Source: Adenanthera pavonina (Eukaryota; Streptophyta; Magnoliopsida; Fabales; Fabaceae). Taken from it: a DNA stretch of 64,000 nucleotides. The notes below the pieces were generated by a model. The model did no database searches, had not been told where the DNA came from, and was given only the letters and a program-made list of their open reading frames with translations. Where the stretch lies: positions 24,967,501 through 25,031,500 of the forward strand of contig JAIVEN010000015.1 of the NCBI GenBank assembly GCA_026686845.1, in the 5' to 3' direction. The position numbers were made by a program, and so were the translations under genes. Of the stretch, positions 46,112-56,728 are shown piece by piece. The stretch's first letter is position 1; each line of letters starts with the position of its first letter.

Positions 46112-48293
46112 ATGGCATGAGTGAAAAATCCCAAAGCTGGAAAGGAAGAATCTCAGCCAAAGAGAACCGTGAAATCTCAATATGCCTCAAAGGAGAGTGA
46201 GAAACCGAAAAGAAAAGGTAAATCCAGCAAAGCAACCCCCTTCAAAAGGCAGAAAACAACACCAAAGCCTAATTCAAAGAAAGCTGGACTGTCCTCTTCA
46301 AAGAAAACAAAGCCCTTGGTTCCTGCTACTGCTCCTGCTGTTGCTTCCACCTCCTCTAGTACTGAATCTGGAGAATACGAGTTGACCACATTGCCATTAT
46401 GCAGTAATGCTCATATCCAGGAGGAGTACACGAGCAAGTTTGTAGGACAGAAGGTAATCAAGTCTCACTGTGTCAATATGGAGGAATTTTTAATCTCTAA
46501 CAACTTTGATGCTGGGCTGTGGATGATCAAATACAAAAATCTGTTGGAGATATTGGAAAGATATGATGATGAGGTAGTCAAGACTTGGTATGCCTCTCTG
46601 AAATACAACATCAAGAAGAGAAAGTGGGAAGTCAATATGAGATCAAGAACCATCTGACTAACATATGAAACCTTTAATGAGGTTTTAGAGATACCAGGGC
46701 AAGATGGCTTGAAGATTGACATCACTGCTTCTGTGTATATGGATGAGGCAGAGACTGCTGAGGAAGAAGGTGGACTATTCCTAAACTACCAGGAGAGTAC
46801 AATCCTGAACACTTTGTTCAGAAGAAAGGAGAATAGGCCACCCATAAGCTTGCTGAAGCCCACTGATCTCAGTGCTCAAGTGAGGATCCTACACTACATA
46901 GTGTCTAGGATTATCTTCAACAAAGGAGGTAGCTTCAATCTGATCATAAGGGCAGAGGCACATGTAATGGCAGCAATCATGCGTGAGAAGCTTATCAACA
47001 TGGGACATATCATTCTCCAACTCATGATCAAGGCTAGGGATTAGAGGAAAGACTCTACACTTCCTTATGCAGCAATCATCTCAAAGATCCTTTAGTATGC
47101 CAGAATTCAGCATCTTGAGAAAGGGAAAGGGAAGCCTACTGAGATCTTCAAGGAAGAAAAGCTGCAAAGGATGAGGATAGAAAAGAAAGATGGAAGGTGG
47201 ATTGGAAAGGTAGCTGGAAAATCTGAAGATTGCTTCTTTGATGATAATGCCTCCTTGCAGCAAGAAGGTATCTCTGAGACTCCTGCAAGACCCACACCTC
47301 AGCCTTCTCAGCCTGTCCCATCTCCATCTCTGCTTGCTCAAATTCCATCTACTCCCTCCTCTCGTGCCAAGCCAACCAAGATCACTGAGTTGTATGACAG
47401 TTTATCTACACTTATACTTAGCATTAGGGATTAGCAAAATGCCAAGTTTGCTCATCTGCAAGATCGGATCCACCAGTTGGCCAAGAACATGAAAGTGGTT
47501 GCTTATGCATATGAAGATATAAGGAGTACCATTCCAGCCACATCAGCCAGGATTCTCTGAGCCTGTTATGTCTCCAACTCCTGAGCCTTCAAGCCTATTT
47601 GAGCTGGCCTCTCCTGTTCCTGATGTTGTCGTACATGACACTGAGACTGCTGGCACATTGAGCACACCACAGGCCTCCAACAATGAGGCAAGTCCTGGTC
47701 CTCCCTTGGACTATGGGATAGAGGAAGAAGGTCCTTAGGAAACAAGCTTTCATGAGCCCATTCCAGCAGATGCTCAAGATTCAATTCTTTCGACTTACGA
47801 ATCTGAGCAAGTTGAGAGACTAGTGGCAGCAATCACCACTTCACCATTCATGCAAGCTGCCCTGAATGAAGAAAGGAGCATTGTGCCTTTTATTGATTTG
47901 GAAGCCATTGCACACAATGCTCTCTTGCAAGCTCAGAGAAGAAGGCTTAAGGAAATGTTTCGTCCTCCTGCTCCCTCACTTGTTACATCCTATGGTCTCT
48001 CGGAGGCACGAAGGGCCCAATTGGCAGTTACAAGGTAAGAAATTTTGGAACTGCTTGAAATCTCTGATGAGGATGAGGACACGAGTTCTGAAGTCTCTGG
48101 ATCCTTGCCAAAGCTCAATCCAAAAATGCCATTTGTCCTTGTGCCTCTCCAGGCTGTTCCAGTATCTCATATTCCTCCTCCTGCTGATTTTGTTCACCTT
48201 CCTAATGATGCCAAAAAGGGGGAGAAGAAATCCGAGCAAACTAGAAAGTCTTCTGGCAAGAGCTACAGCAAGAAGTCCAAGTCCAAGAAATAG
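46112..48293 (+). pseudogene. SIRE-B ORF3, same protein as SIRE-C ORF3
   Basis: ATG at 46112, then TGA as third codon. The frame continues with KNPKAGKEESQPKRTVKSQY, a basic Ser-rich start. The central domain follows (EEFLISNNFDAGLWMIKYKN, KTWYASLKYNIKKRKWEVNM, ILHYIVSRIIFNKGGSFNLI), then SLQQEGISETPARPTPQPSQ, a coiled coil, and an acidic tail ending KSYSKKSKSKK. Stops fall near 46118, 46655, 47042, 47094 and 47432, and two more lie beyond a frameshift near 47550. Relative to SIRE-C it has an extra segment around 47625-47690. Central-domain identity to SIRE-C is high despite decay. Confidence 0.8.
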
Positions 48294-48525
48294 TGTTTAG
48301 AACTTATTGATGCTTGGTTCTTTTTGTAGTATTTTGTAATGATATTTTGTTGTTCTTCTATATTATGTTCTTGTTATATCTTGTAAAAGTGACTATTTAA
48401 TGAAATGGAAATTGCTCTGTTATGAATTCTATGATTACATCCTTGTGTTGAAATTTGAATGAATTAATGAATCTCTTTACTTGATCTATTATACATGATA
48501 TCTTTTGAATTATAATGCATATGTT

Positions 48526-48603
48526 GAGGGGGAGCTTGTTAAAGCAAATCCAAGTACTGATCCAGTTTGTAAGTTGTTTTGTCATCATCAAAAAGGGGGA
48601 GAA
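48526..48603 (+). other. SIRE-B duplicate polypurine tracts
   Basis: GAGGGGGA at 48526-48533 and AAAAAGGGGGAGAA at 48590-48603, the latter touching the 3' LTR. SIRE-C has the same pair at the same spacing. Confidence 0.85.
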
Positions 48604-50251
48604 TGTTGAATCAAGTGTTTTGATGATTCCAAACCAACTTTCTAGAGATTGGAGAGAAGATATCAAAGGTGCACAAATGATCTCAAGTGGAGAAATTCAA
48701 GAAAAACTGGCACAAGAATGGATGTAAAAACTACAGCCTTGTTTAAATTGAGTAAAAGACTTTGATTTGGCAAAAAGATGTTTTAAAACTATGATTCTAT
48801 GGAATATTTAAAAAACACCCACTAACAGACGAAGTTTGAAACACTTATACTGATATGCTATTTTGAAAATTTGAACTTTGGCTTTGAAAATTCGAATTTC
48901 GTATTGAAAATGAACAAGTCTGAAAAGATGCTTCTCTGACAGATGAATTTTGACTTGAGAAATTCGAATTTTGATACTTGTCTGAAAAGAGCTTTCTTTG
49001 ACAGACGAACTTTGACTTTTTAAAATTCGAATTTCAGACAAAATACAACTTATGAAAAATGAAAAATTCGTCTGAGGATATGACAAAGTTCATCTGAAAA
49101 CTAAGTTTGGAAAGAACATCAAAATGGCTCACTAACAGATGAACTTTGAACATGAAAATTTGAATTTTAGAAACTAAGCTTGTGAGTTTGTTATAATGAT
49201 ATGTTAACATACAAATGATAGTATTCAGAAATTTGAACTTTATATTAAGTCTGAAAAGAGACCTCTCTGACAGACAAACTTTGCAGTTTGAAAATTCGAA
49301 TTTCAAATAGTTGAACTATTGTACCTTATTTAACTACCCTCTGAAAGATGAATTTTGAGTATTAAAATTCAAATTTTGAAGGCACTGTAGCAAAGTGGAA
49401 CAACTGTTCATACTTTTCAGAAGAACTTTAAACTTCAAAATTCATATGTTCCTACATAGAAACATTTTCCAAAGATCAAAATTTGAACTTTGCTTCATGA
49501 CAGACGAACTTTGAATGTTCAACGTTGAAGTCTAGCTTTCGGTCTCTGTGAAATTCGCCTGTTGGCTAATCAAAATTCAAACTTTGAGTGTCAGAAGCAT
49601 TAAATGCGGTTGATGAACGGATAGTTTTTGAGAGTAACCGTTGGGTAACTTCTCCAACGGATAGATTTTGTCTCTAAGGTATAATTGAGACCTAAGTCTA
49701 TAAATATAACATCATTTGAAGTTGTGGGTAATGATTTTAACTTTGTAAATACTGAAACTCTGTCAAATCATCTACTCAAAGTCTCTTACTCTCACATACA
49801 CTTCAATATTTGTACTCCAACTTTCATATACACTCTGATTAAGAGAGTTTATTCATTGTAAATGATCTTATCTTTATCTGGAAGAAAGATTTTCTTGTAA
49901 GGGGATATCACAAGGGATTGGGGAAGCACTTAGCTAGAGTGCAAAGAGAGAAAGTGTGAGCTCTAAAATAGAGCATCAACGCTGTACTGAGGCATTTGCA
50001 AAAAGCCTACTAAATTCTTGCAAGATAGTGGAAAATCTCAAGTGGTGACTTGGGGACTGGACGTAGGTCAAGATTGAGAGACTGAACCAGGATAAACATC
50101 TGTGTCTTCCCTTCTCTATTACTACTCTTACTGAATATTCATTTATACTCCATTTTACTGTCATCTTTGCTTTCCTCACTTTCTTAAAGTTTTGTAGAAA
50201 ATTTTAATCTTCCCAATTCACCCCCCTCTTGGGAAGCCAGCACATATAACA
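48604..50251 (+). repeat. SIRE-B 3' LTR
   Basis: 1648 bp, TGTTGAATCAAG...ATATAACA, followed by the duplication CCATG. AACGG words at 49614-49660 and TATAAATA at 49699-49706. Confidence 0.95.
49614..49660 (+). promoter_or_regulatory. MSA-like AACGG cluster of the SIRE-B 3' LTR
   Basis: TGAACGGATA, GTAACCGTTGGGTA and CTCCAACGGATA within 50 bases, ending 38 bases upstream of the TATA box at 49699. The middle one, read in reverse, is CCCAACGGTTA, close to the full plant MSA consensus. Confidence 0.5.
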
Positions 50252-50691
50252 CCATGTAGATCATGTATATTAACTTATCCTACGAAACTTTGATCTTTAA
50301 TATTTGGGTGAATTATTGAGTGTGATTAGAGTAGATCACGTGAAATTTATATTGACAAAAGATATCATGTGTTAATCAAAGAATATACACAAATATTTTT
50401 CTGAAAAATATAAAAAATGTCACTTCAAGTCCCAAAACACTTGCACCTTTGATAGAAGTAAATAATTTAAACTATGAAGAAAAAATAAAAGTAGCAAAAA
50501 GAGAAAAAATAAAAAGGGGAAGGGGAAGGAGCTAACTCATTGCACTAATACATAGTATGTTCTGTTTTTTTTTTTGGGCCATACCAAAGAAAGTAAGTTG
50601 AGATGCTTGACATTCATGCATGTTGCATGTATTTGATATACACAAAGTAGTTTAGTTAATATTGCCACTAATTATGAAAGATTTTTCTTAA

Positions 50692-51240
50692 GGCAAAAGT
50701 ATAATTTTATTCCTTTAACTCTACACCAAGTTTCATTGTAATTGGTCCTTTAACTTTATTTTGTTTTTTTTAATCCTTTAACTTTTAAAATATATCAAAA
50801 ATTGTCCTATCATTAACACTATTAATTATATTAATAGAAAATAATAACAAATCATTCTCAAATGCTGATAAAGTATTTTATAATATTTATATATTTATTC
50901 AACTTATTTTTTATGACAAAAAATTTAAGATTAAGGTTTTGTTTAGAAATTAATTTATTATTTGTAATTATTTATCTTTAATATTTCAATTTAATTAAAC
51001 AATATTTTAAACCCAAGATTAATTAAAAATAACGATTACTTAACAGTAAATATTGACAAATCAACATTGAATAATGTTTTGTCATTATTTTTTGTTAACA
51101 TAGTTAACATTGTTAGTAATAGGGAAATTTTTTTTATATTTTGAAAATTAAAGGATTAAAAAGAAGCAATATAAAATTAAGAAACTAAAATGAAACCTAG
51201 TGTAAAGTTGAGAAAAAAAAGTGTGTAGTGTGCTTTTGCC
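50692..51240. mobile_element. MITE with long terminal inverted repeats, Mutator type
   Basis: The left end (GGCAAAAG...TAACTCTACACCAAGTTTCAT) reappears inverted at the right end (ATGAAACCTAGTGTAAAGTTG...CTTTTGCC). The imperfect inverted arms are about 150-200 bases. Nine-base flanks TTTTCTTAA and TTTTCTTTT agree at 7 of 9 positions, the duplication size of Mutator-like elements. No ORF. Confidence 0.75.
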
Positions 51241-51504
51241 TTTTCTTTTTTAATTCAAACTATCACACCATGGAAATTGGGAAAAATGAGCACAAGGAGA
51301 AAAAGTTATTGAATATTGATTAGCTTCTTCATTTCTACTTTGAGCGATGTGCCTAATGTCCACTCTCTAGCTTCTTTGCAACAACTCTCTTGTGGCTTCA
51401 ATTAAACCGTAGTCTTGATGCCTTGGATTCACACTTTCTAACTGCATCATACAAGTCATAATCTAGTTGAAACTTGTGTCCCAAGCTTGATTAAGGCCAA
51501 TCAT

Positions 51505-51594
51505 TCATGCTCCTAGCTCCAGCTTTCGAGGATCACCATTGCCAATATGATGTATAAAACCACCCAATTTCCTGCGATCCCCATGTATCACAAC
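51505..51594 (-). other. possible last exon of an unknown gene, relic
   Basis: A good acceptor (ACATACCTACAG|GTT) with a pyrimidine-rich lead precedes 29 codons starting VVIHGDRRKLGGFIHHIGNG and ending in TGA. It reads like conserved protein, but I do not recognise the family. No upstream exon is found before the solo LTR at 51925. Chance cannot be excluded. Confidence 0.25.
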
Positions 51595-51924
51595 CTGTAG
51601 GTATGTTAGAGCTATTGTGTTGCAAGAAGGAAAAGGAAAAAAGAAAGGCTAAAGTTGTTTACCATTTCAAATTAATGTTTTTAAAATCAAATAAAAGATT
51701 GTGAGAGGTATTGCTAGAGGAAAATACAGGCACTAAAACTATAAACTCAAGATATTGAAACTTGCTTGTCCAACCACTTTCAACCTAATAGTAATATCAA
51801 AACAAAAACTAATTCACGAGAAAAGAGAAATGTTAGATGCCTTCATGAGTTTACATCAAATGTAGTATCCCCACACTTAAACAATTATCGAAAGATAAAA
51901 TTTCCTCTACAACTTGCAACAACT

Positions 51925-53586
51925 TGTTAGATTAGCTGGTTTCCCAAGAGGGGGGGTGAATTAGGAAGATTAAAAATTTTTTTGCAAGATATCAAGAAGG
52001 TGAAGAAAGCAATATATGACTGTAAAATAGAGTATAAACAAATAGCTATAAAAGAAGTAGTAAAAGGAAGAAGACTCAGTAATTTATCCTGGTTCGGTCT
52101 CTCCACTTGACCTACGTCTAGTCCTCAAGTCACCACTTGAGATTTTTCACTATACTGCAAGAATTCCGTGGGCTTCTTGCAAATGCCACAGTACAACGTT
52201 TGTGCTCTATTTTCTAGAGCTCACTCAATCACTCTCTGCACTTTCACAAAGTACTTCCCAATCCATTGTGATATCCCCTCACAAGAAAATCTATCTTCCA
52301 GATGAATAAAAGATTGTTTGCAAAGATTAAACTCTCTTAATCAGAGTGAATATGAAAGTTGAAGTACAAATATTGAAGTGTGAGAGTATGAAGCTTTGAG
52401 TAAATGATTTGGCAGAGTTTTAGTATATACAAAGTTAAAATCGTTACCCACAACTTCAAATGATGTTGTATTTATAGATTTAGGTCTCAACTATACGTTA
52501 GAGATGAAATCTACCCGTTGGAGAAGTTATCCAACGGTTACTCTGAAAAACTATCCGTTAACCAACCGCATTTAATGCTTCTAACATACTGAAATTCAAA
52601 TTTCGGTTGGTCAACAGATGAATTTCACAAAAACCGAAGGTTAACAGCTTCAACGTTGAAAGCCCGAAGTTCGTCTGTCATGAAGTGAAATTTGAATTTT
52701 GATATTTTGAAAATGTTTCTATGTAGTGACATACAAATTTTCAAGTGGAAAGTTTTTCTGTTAAGTGTGAATAGTACTTTCAATTTGCTACAGTGCCTTC
52801 GAAATTTAAATTTTGGAACCCCAAAATTTGTCTGTTAGTAGCAGGCTCAAAAGGCACAGTAGTTCATTTACTTCGAAGTTCGAATTTCCAAAGGGCAAAG
52901 TTCGTCTGTCAGAGGGACCTCTTTTCAGACTTACTTCAAAATTCGGATTTATAAATACTGTCATTCATATGTCAACATATCAATGTAACAAACTCACAAG
53001 CTTAGTTTCTGAAATTCAAATTTTCATATTCAAAGTTCGTCTATCAGTGAGCAATTTTGAAACTCAATTTAATCTTGATTTCAGATGAACTTTGACATTA
53101 TTTCAGATGAATTTCTTTAGTTTTTATAAGTTACAGTTTGTCTGAAATTCGAATTTTCAAAACCTAAAGTTTGTCTGTTGCTAAAAGCTTCTTTCAGACA
53201 CTTATGAAAATTTGAATTTTGCCAAACCAAAATTCGTCTGTCAGAGAAACATCTCTTGAGACTTATTCAGTTTTAACTCGAAATTCGAATTTCCAAAGCC
53301 AAAGTTCGAATTTCCAACATGACAGTTCAATATAAACCTTTCAAACTTCGTCTGTTGGTGGGTATTTTTCAAATATTCCATGATTTAACACAGAATCAAA
53401 GTTTAAAAACTTCTTTCCACCAAATCAAAATCTTTTACTCAAATAAAACACTACTAAACATCCTACAACAAACTTTACACAGATTTCTCCAGGATTTCTT
53501 CACTTGAACTCTTTGTGCACCTTTGATATCTTCATTCCAAGCTCTTGAAGGTTGGTTTGGAATCATCAAAACTTCTTGATTCAACA
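51925..53586 (-). mobile_element. solo Sirevirus LTR (SIRE-B/C group) with CAACT duplication
   Basis: 1662 bp. On the minus strand it runs TGTTGAATCAAG...CTAACA, flanked by perfect CAACT duplications (51920-51924 and 53587-53591). It contains the same palindrome array, AACGG cluster (52513-52562) and TATA box (52469-52476) as SIRE-B. No internal region remains, so it arose by LTR-LTR recombination. Confidence 0.93.
52469..52476 (-). promoter_or_regulatory. TATA box of the 51925 solo LTR
   Basis: TATAAATA on the minus strand in AATCTATAAATACAACATC. A potential orphan promoter pointing left, towards 51924. Confidence 0.6.
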
Positions 53587-53591
53587 CAACT

Positions 53592-54036
53592 AACCAATTC
53601 CATAGGTTCAAATTTGATAAGACTAAACAAAGACCTTGCATTATGTGAGTGGTTGATCCAAAGAGCTACAAAATACAATGAAAGAAACACCCTGCACAAG
53701 AACAAATGCCAAAACAACCACAAGAACAATATGATATTATAAAACAATATCATAATTGAAAAACCATAGGAAAAATATGAAAACTTGTTGACATAGATAT
53801 GCTTGTTACCTTGTTACCAGAACTCTAAAGTTGACACAAGAACAAATGCCTTTCCATGGTCATTTAGATATAATAAGAAATATGATATTATAAAATAATA
53901 TTATAAAGTTTATAGCTAAATATGGGAAATAAAATATACCACAAACCTTTATTCTAATAACAAATGCATGAAGATGATTCAAGGCAAAATAAACAGAAAA
54001 GAAAATTATACTAATACTATTTTGACTGCAAAAAGA
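53592..54036. other. short sequence between solo LTRs, no gene
   Basis: AT-rich. It holds an imperfect direct duplication: ACAAGAACAAATGCC and AATATGATATTATAAAA at about 53697-53755 and again at 53837-53905. Confidence 0.6.
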
Positions 54037-54144
54037 AATGATTTATCTGAGGAGATGGCATTTGATAGAGTTCATTGGCGTCGTATGATCCATTTAGCCA
54101 ACCCCAATTAGTGGGATAAGGCTAATGTTGTTGTTGTTGTTGTA
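54037..54144 (+). mobile_element. 3' end of a LINE or LINE-tailed retroposon
   Basis: The reading LSEEMAFDRVHWRRMIHLAN stops at a TAG. After it come CCCCAATTAGTGGGATAAGGC and a (GTT)n tail of about six units. This end is familiar from plant LINE 3' termini. Only the tail is present (5' truncated). Confidence 0.65.
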
Positions 54145-54256
54145 CTATTTTGGCTGAATGTAGAAAGGATATCATGGATACCTGTAAGAATATAGAAGGG
54201 GGACATCTAAGAGCCTTCATAGTCCAATAATGCCAAAATAGTATCTATGCAATTTG

Positions 54257-56723
54257 CGTTAGGTTGGCTGGTCACCCAAGAGGGGGGGTGAATTGGGTGA
54301 TGCAAGATTTTTGCTCTTTTTGGATCACAACTCAATTTTACTAAGAGTGAAACAAAATAGGGATAAAAAGAGAGAGTTGTGTGTAGCAACTGAATAGAGA
54401 AGATGAAGAACAATACATAATAATTTATACTGGTTCAGCCCAACAACTTGGCGTATATCCAGTCCCCAAGCCACCACTTGGGATTTTTCACTATATCCCA
54501 CAGGTTTGATCTGAGCACCTGTGAAGTCTCAGTACTTCCCACAAGTTTCAGTAGGCATTTGTGAAGCCACTCTCCCCACACCCTTACAAGATGTGTAAAT
54601 CCCTTAGTGTTTCTCTACACTAAGATTCTACCAAGAATATGTAGAAAGAAATGTTTACAGAATAAAACTCTCTTGAAGAGTAGATAATACATTGAAAGCT
54701 CACTCTATTGAGGTAGGTTTTTCAAACAATGCTGAGATAGAAAGATTTTACAAATTGTTACAGCATTTTCACATAAACTCTCTTAAGATTGTCACCTATA
54801 AGTTTAAATGATATTCTATTTATAGATTTGTGGTGTAACTAGACGTTAGACACAAGATCTAGCCGTTATAGACGTTACCCAATGGTTACTCTGTAAAACT
54901 AGCCATTCACCAACTACATTTAATGCGTTGACACTCTGAAATTTGAATTTTGGGTGTCAATAGATGAATTTCGCAGAGACTATAAGTTAAAAACTTTAAC
55001 GTTTAACTTTGAAGTTCGTCTGTTCTAAAGCAAAATTTGAATTTTCATCTTTGACAAATGTTTCTATGTTGGAACATACGAATTTTCAAGTTTAAAGTTT
55101 TTTTGGTAAGTGTGAACAGTTATTCTATATTACTACAGTGCCTTCGAAGTTTGAATTTTGGTATTCAAAATTCGTCTGTCAGTGAACAGCTCAATATAGC
55201 ACAAGTTATTCCTTTCAAAATTTGAATTTTGGATGTAAAAATTCATCTGTTTGCTGTTCCAGAAGTATTTTCACATTTTGTGGTTTCAAAATTCGAATTT
55301 TGAAACCCAAAATTCATCTGTTAGACCTGAAGTTTGAATTTTGGAAGCCAAAATTCATCTATCAGTGGCAAACTCAACATAACACAAAAGTTCTTTTCAA
55401 AATTCGAATTTCAGAGGCCCGGAATTTCTCTATCAGGCAGAACCTCTATAACTTTAAACTTTGCACTGTAGATAATTTTCCAGATTAAGCAAATGACCTG
55501 TGGTTGGAAAGCTCTCAATTTCTAATTTCAAATTCAATAAGTTTAACTTCAAAAAAAATGTATTCTGTGAGATATGATCAAAACAATGGTAGGAGGTCAA
55601 AATTGAAAATCCATATCTCACTACTTAACTTTAAATGACCATAGCTTTTTCATATAGCTTTTATTTTGAGTAAAATAACCTTCTTTGAAAATCTTATTAA
55701 GTCTAATTTCATATGAAATAAGTTTTACATCAAAGCCATATGTATTTTGAGAGATCTATTAAAAACACTAATCAAAGGTCAAACTCTAGATTCTTAAAAA
55801 CCATATTTCACTATGTTTAAAAGTAAGGATATGTTACTTTGATACCCAAAACTTCTTGAGTTAATCAAATGCAATTATAAATCATTGAGTTTTATTCTAA
55901 ATTTCAAATTTTGAAATCCAAAATTCGTCTATCAAATGGAATGTTTTTGAACCCTTTTAGTGCTTAATTATTAGATGAACTTTGTCATGACTTCAGATGA
56001 ATTTTGCACATTTTACTAACTATGTTTGACTCGAAATTCGAATTTCAACACTTGAAATTTGTCTATCAGAGGTGATATCTCTGGAACTTCAAATTTTAGT
56101 CTGTAAAGTTCATATTTTCACAAAGTATATGAAGTTTAACTTCTCAAAATTCATCTGTGAGTTAGAGTTTTTCAAATCTAACATATGCTATCATCAGATT
56201 TACTTAATCTAACACATTTAAAATATATGGTAACAAGATTAAGTAATTTTCAAAGATTAATCCCACCTCAAGACCTAAGTGAAAACAAAATATATAGTGA
56301 CTAGGTTCAAATGTTGAGTTCCACTTCCACTTGGTCATTTCCTCCTTGGCATGCTCCCTTCTAATCTTACATTTTTGGAGCATCCTTTCTTTTCTTCTTT
56401 CTTGAGTGAGGCATGATATTGATTTCCATTTCTATATTCCAATGCTCACTCTTCTTACTTAGACCAACCTACATTTAATATATTACACTTACAGACCAAG
56501 TAGTTAGTCCAGTTTATATATCCAACTTATGTTATTCATTGTAAAAGTATAGTGGATATATTTGCATATAGCATCATATATGTATTATAACCATAATTAA
56601 TAAATGCTAATACATATTTTACTTCTTTAAGAAACATTATATATGTCAGATACATATGATGCATTTGTTCCTTATTATTTTATATTTATCATCATCAAAA
56701 CTTATATTACACTAAACCTAACA
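54257..56723 (-). mobile_element. solo Sirevirus LTR (SIRE-A group) with ATTTG duplication
   Basis: 2467 bp. The minus strand begins TGTTAGGTTTAGTGTAATAT and ends CTAACG (last base changed from A). Flanked by perfect ATTTG duplications (54252-54256, 56724-56728). About 600 bases longer than the SIRE-A LTR; extra sequence lies around 55480-55890. TATA box at 54817-54824. Its AACGG sites are partly decayed. Confidence 0.92.
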
Positions 56724-56728
56724 ATTTG

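Larger units (their letters stand above)
26313..50251 (+). mobile_element. SIRE-B: Sirevirus (Ty1/copia) with ORF3, split by SIRE-C
   Basis: Two LTRs of identical length (1648 bp), TGTTGAAT...TAACA, are flanked by the perfect duplication CCATG (26308-26312 and 50252-50256). Order: LTR, primer site, gag with two knuckles, protease, integrase, RT, RNase H, about 1-kb spacer, ORF3, polypurine tract, LTR. The RT-RNase H words FEMSMMGELNFFLGLQIKQ and TASRPDIMFSVC, the UBN2 gag, long LTRs, ORF3 and multiple polypurine tracts all point to the Sirevirus lineage. RNase H is interrupted at 32472/44655 by the antisense SIRE-C. Coding parts carry many stops, so it is inactive. LTRs differ by about 6% over the first 135 bases, counted by eye. 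Confidence 0.95.
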
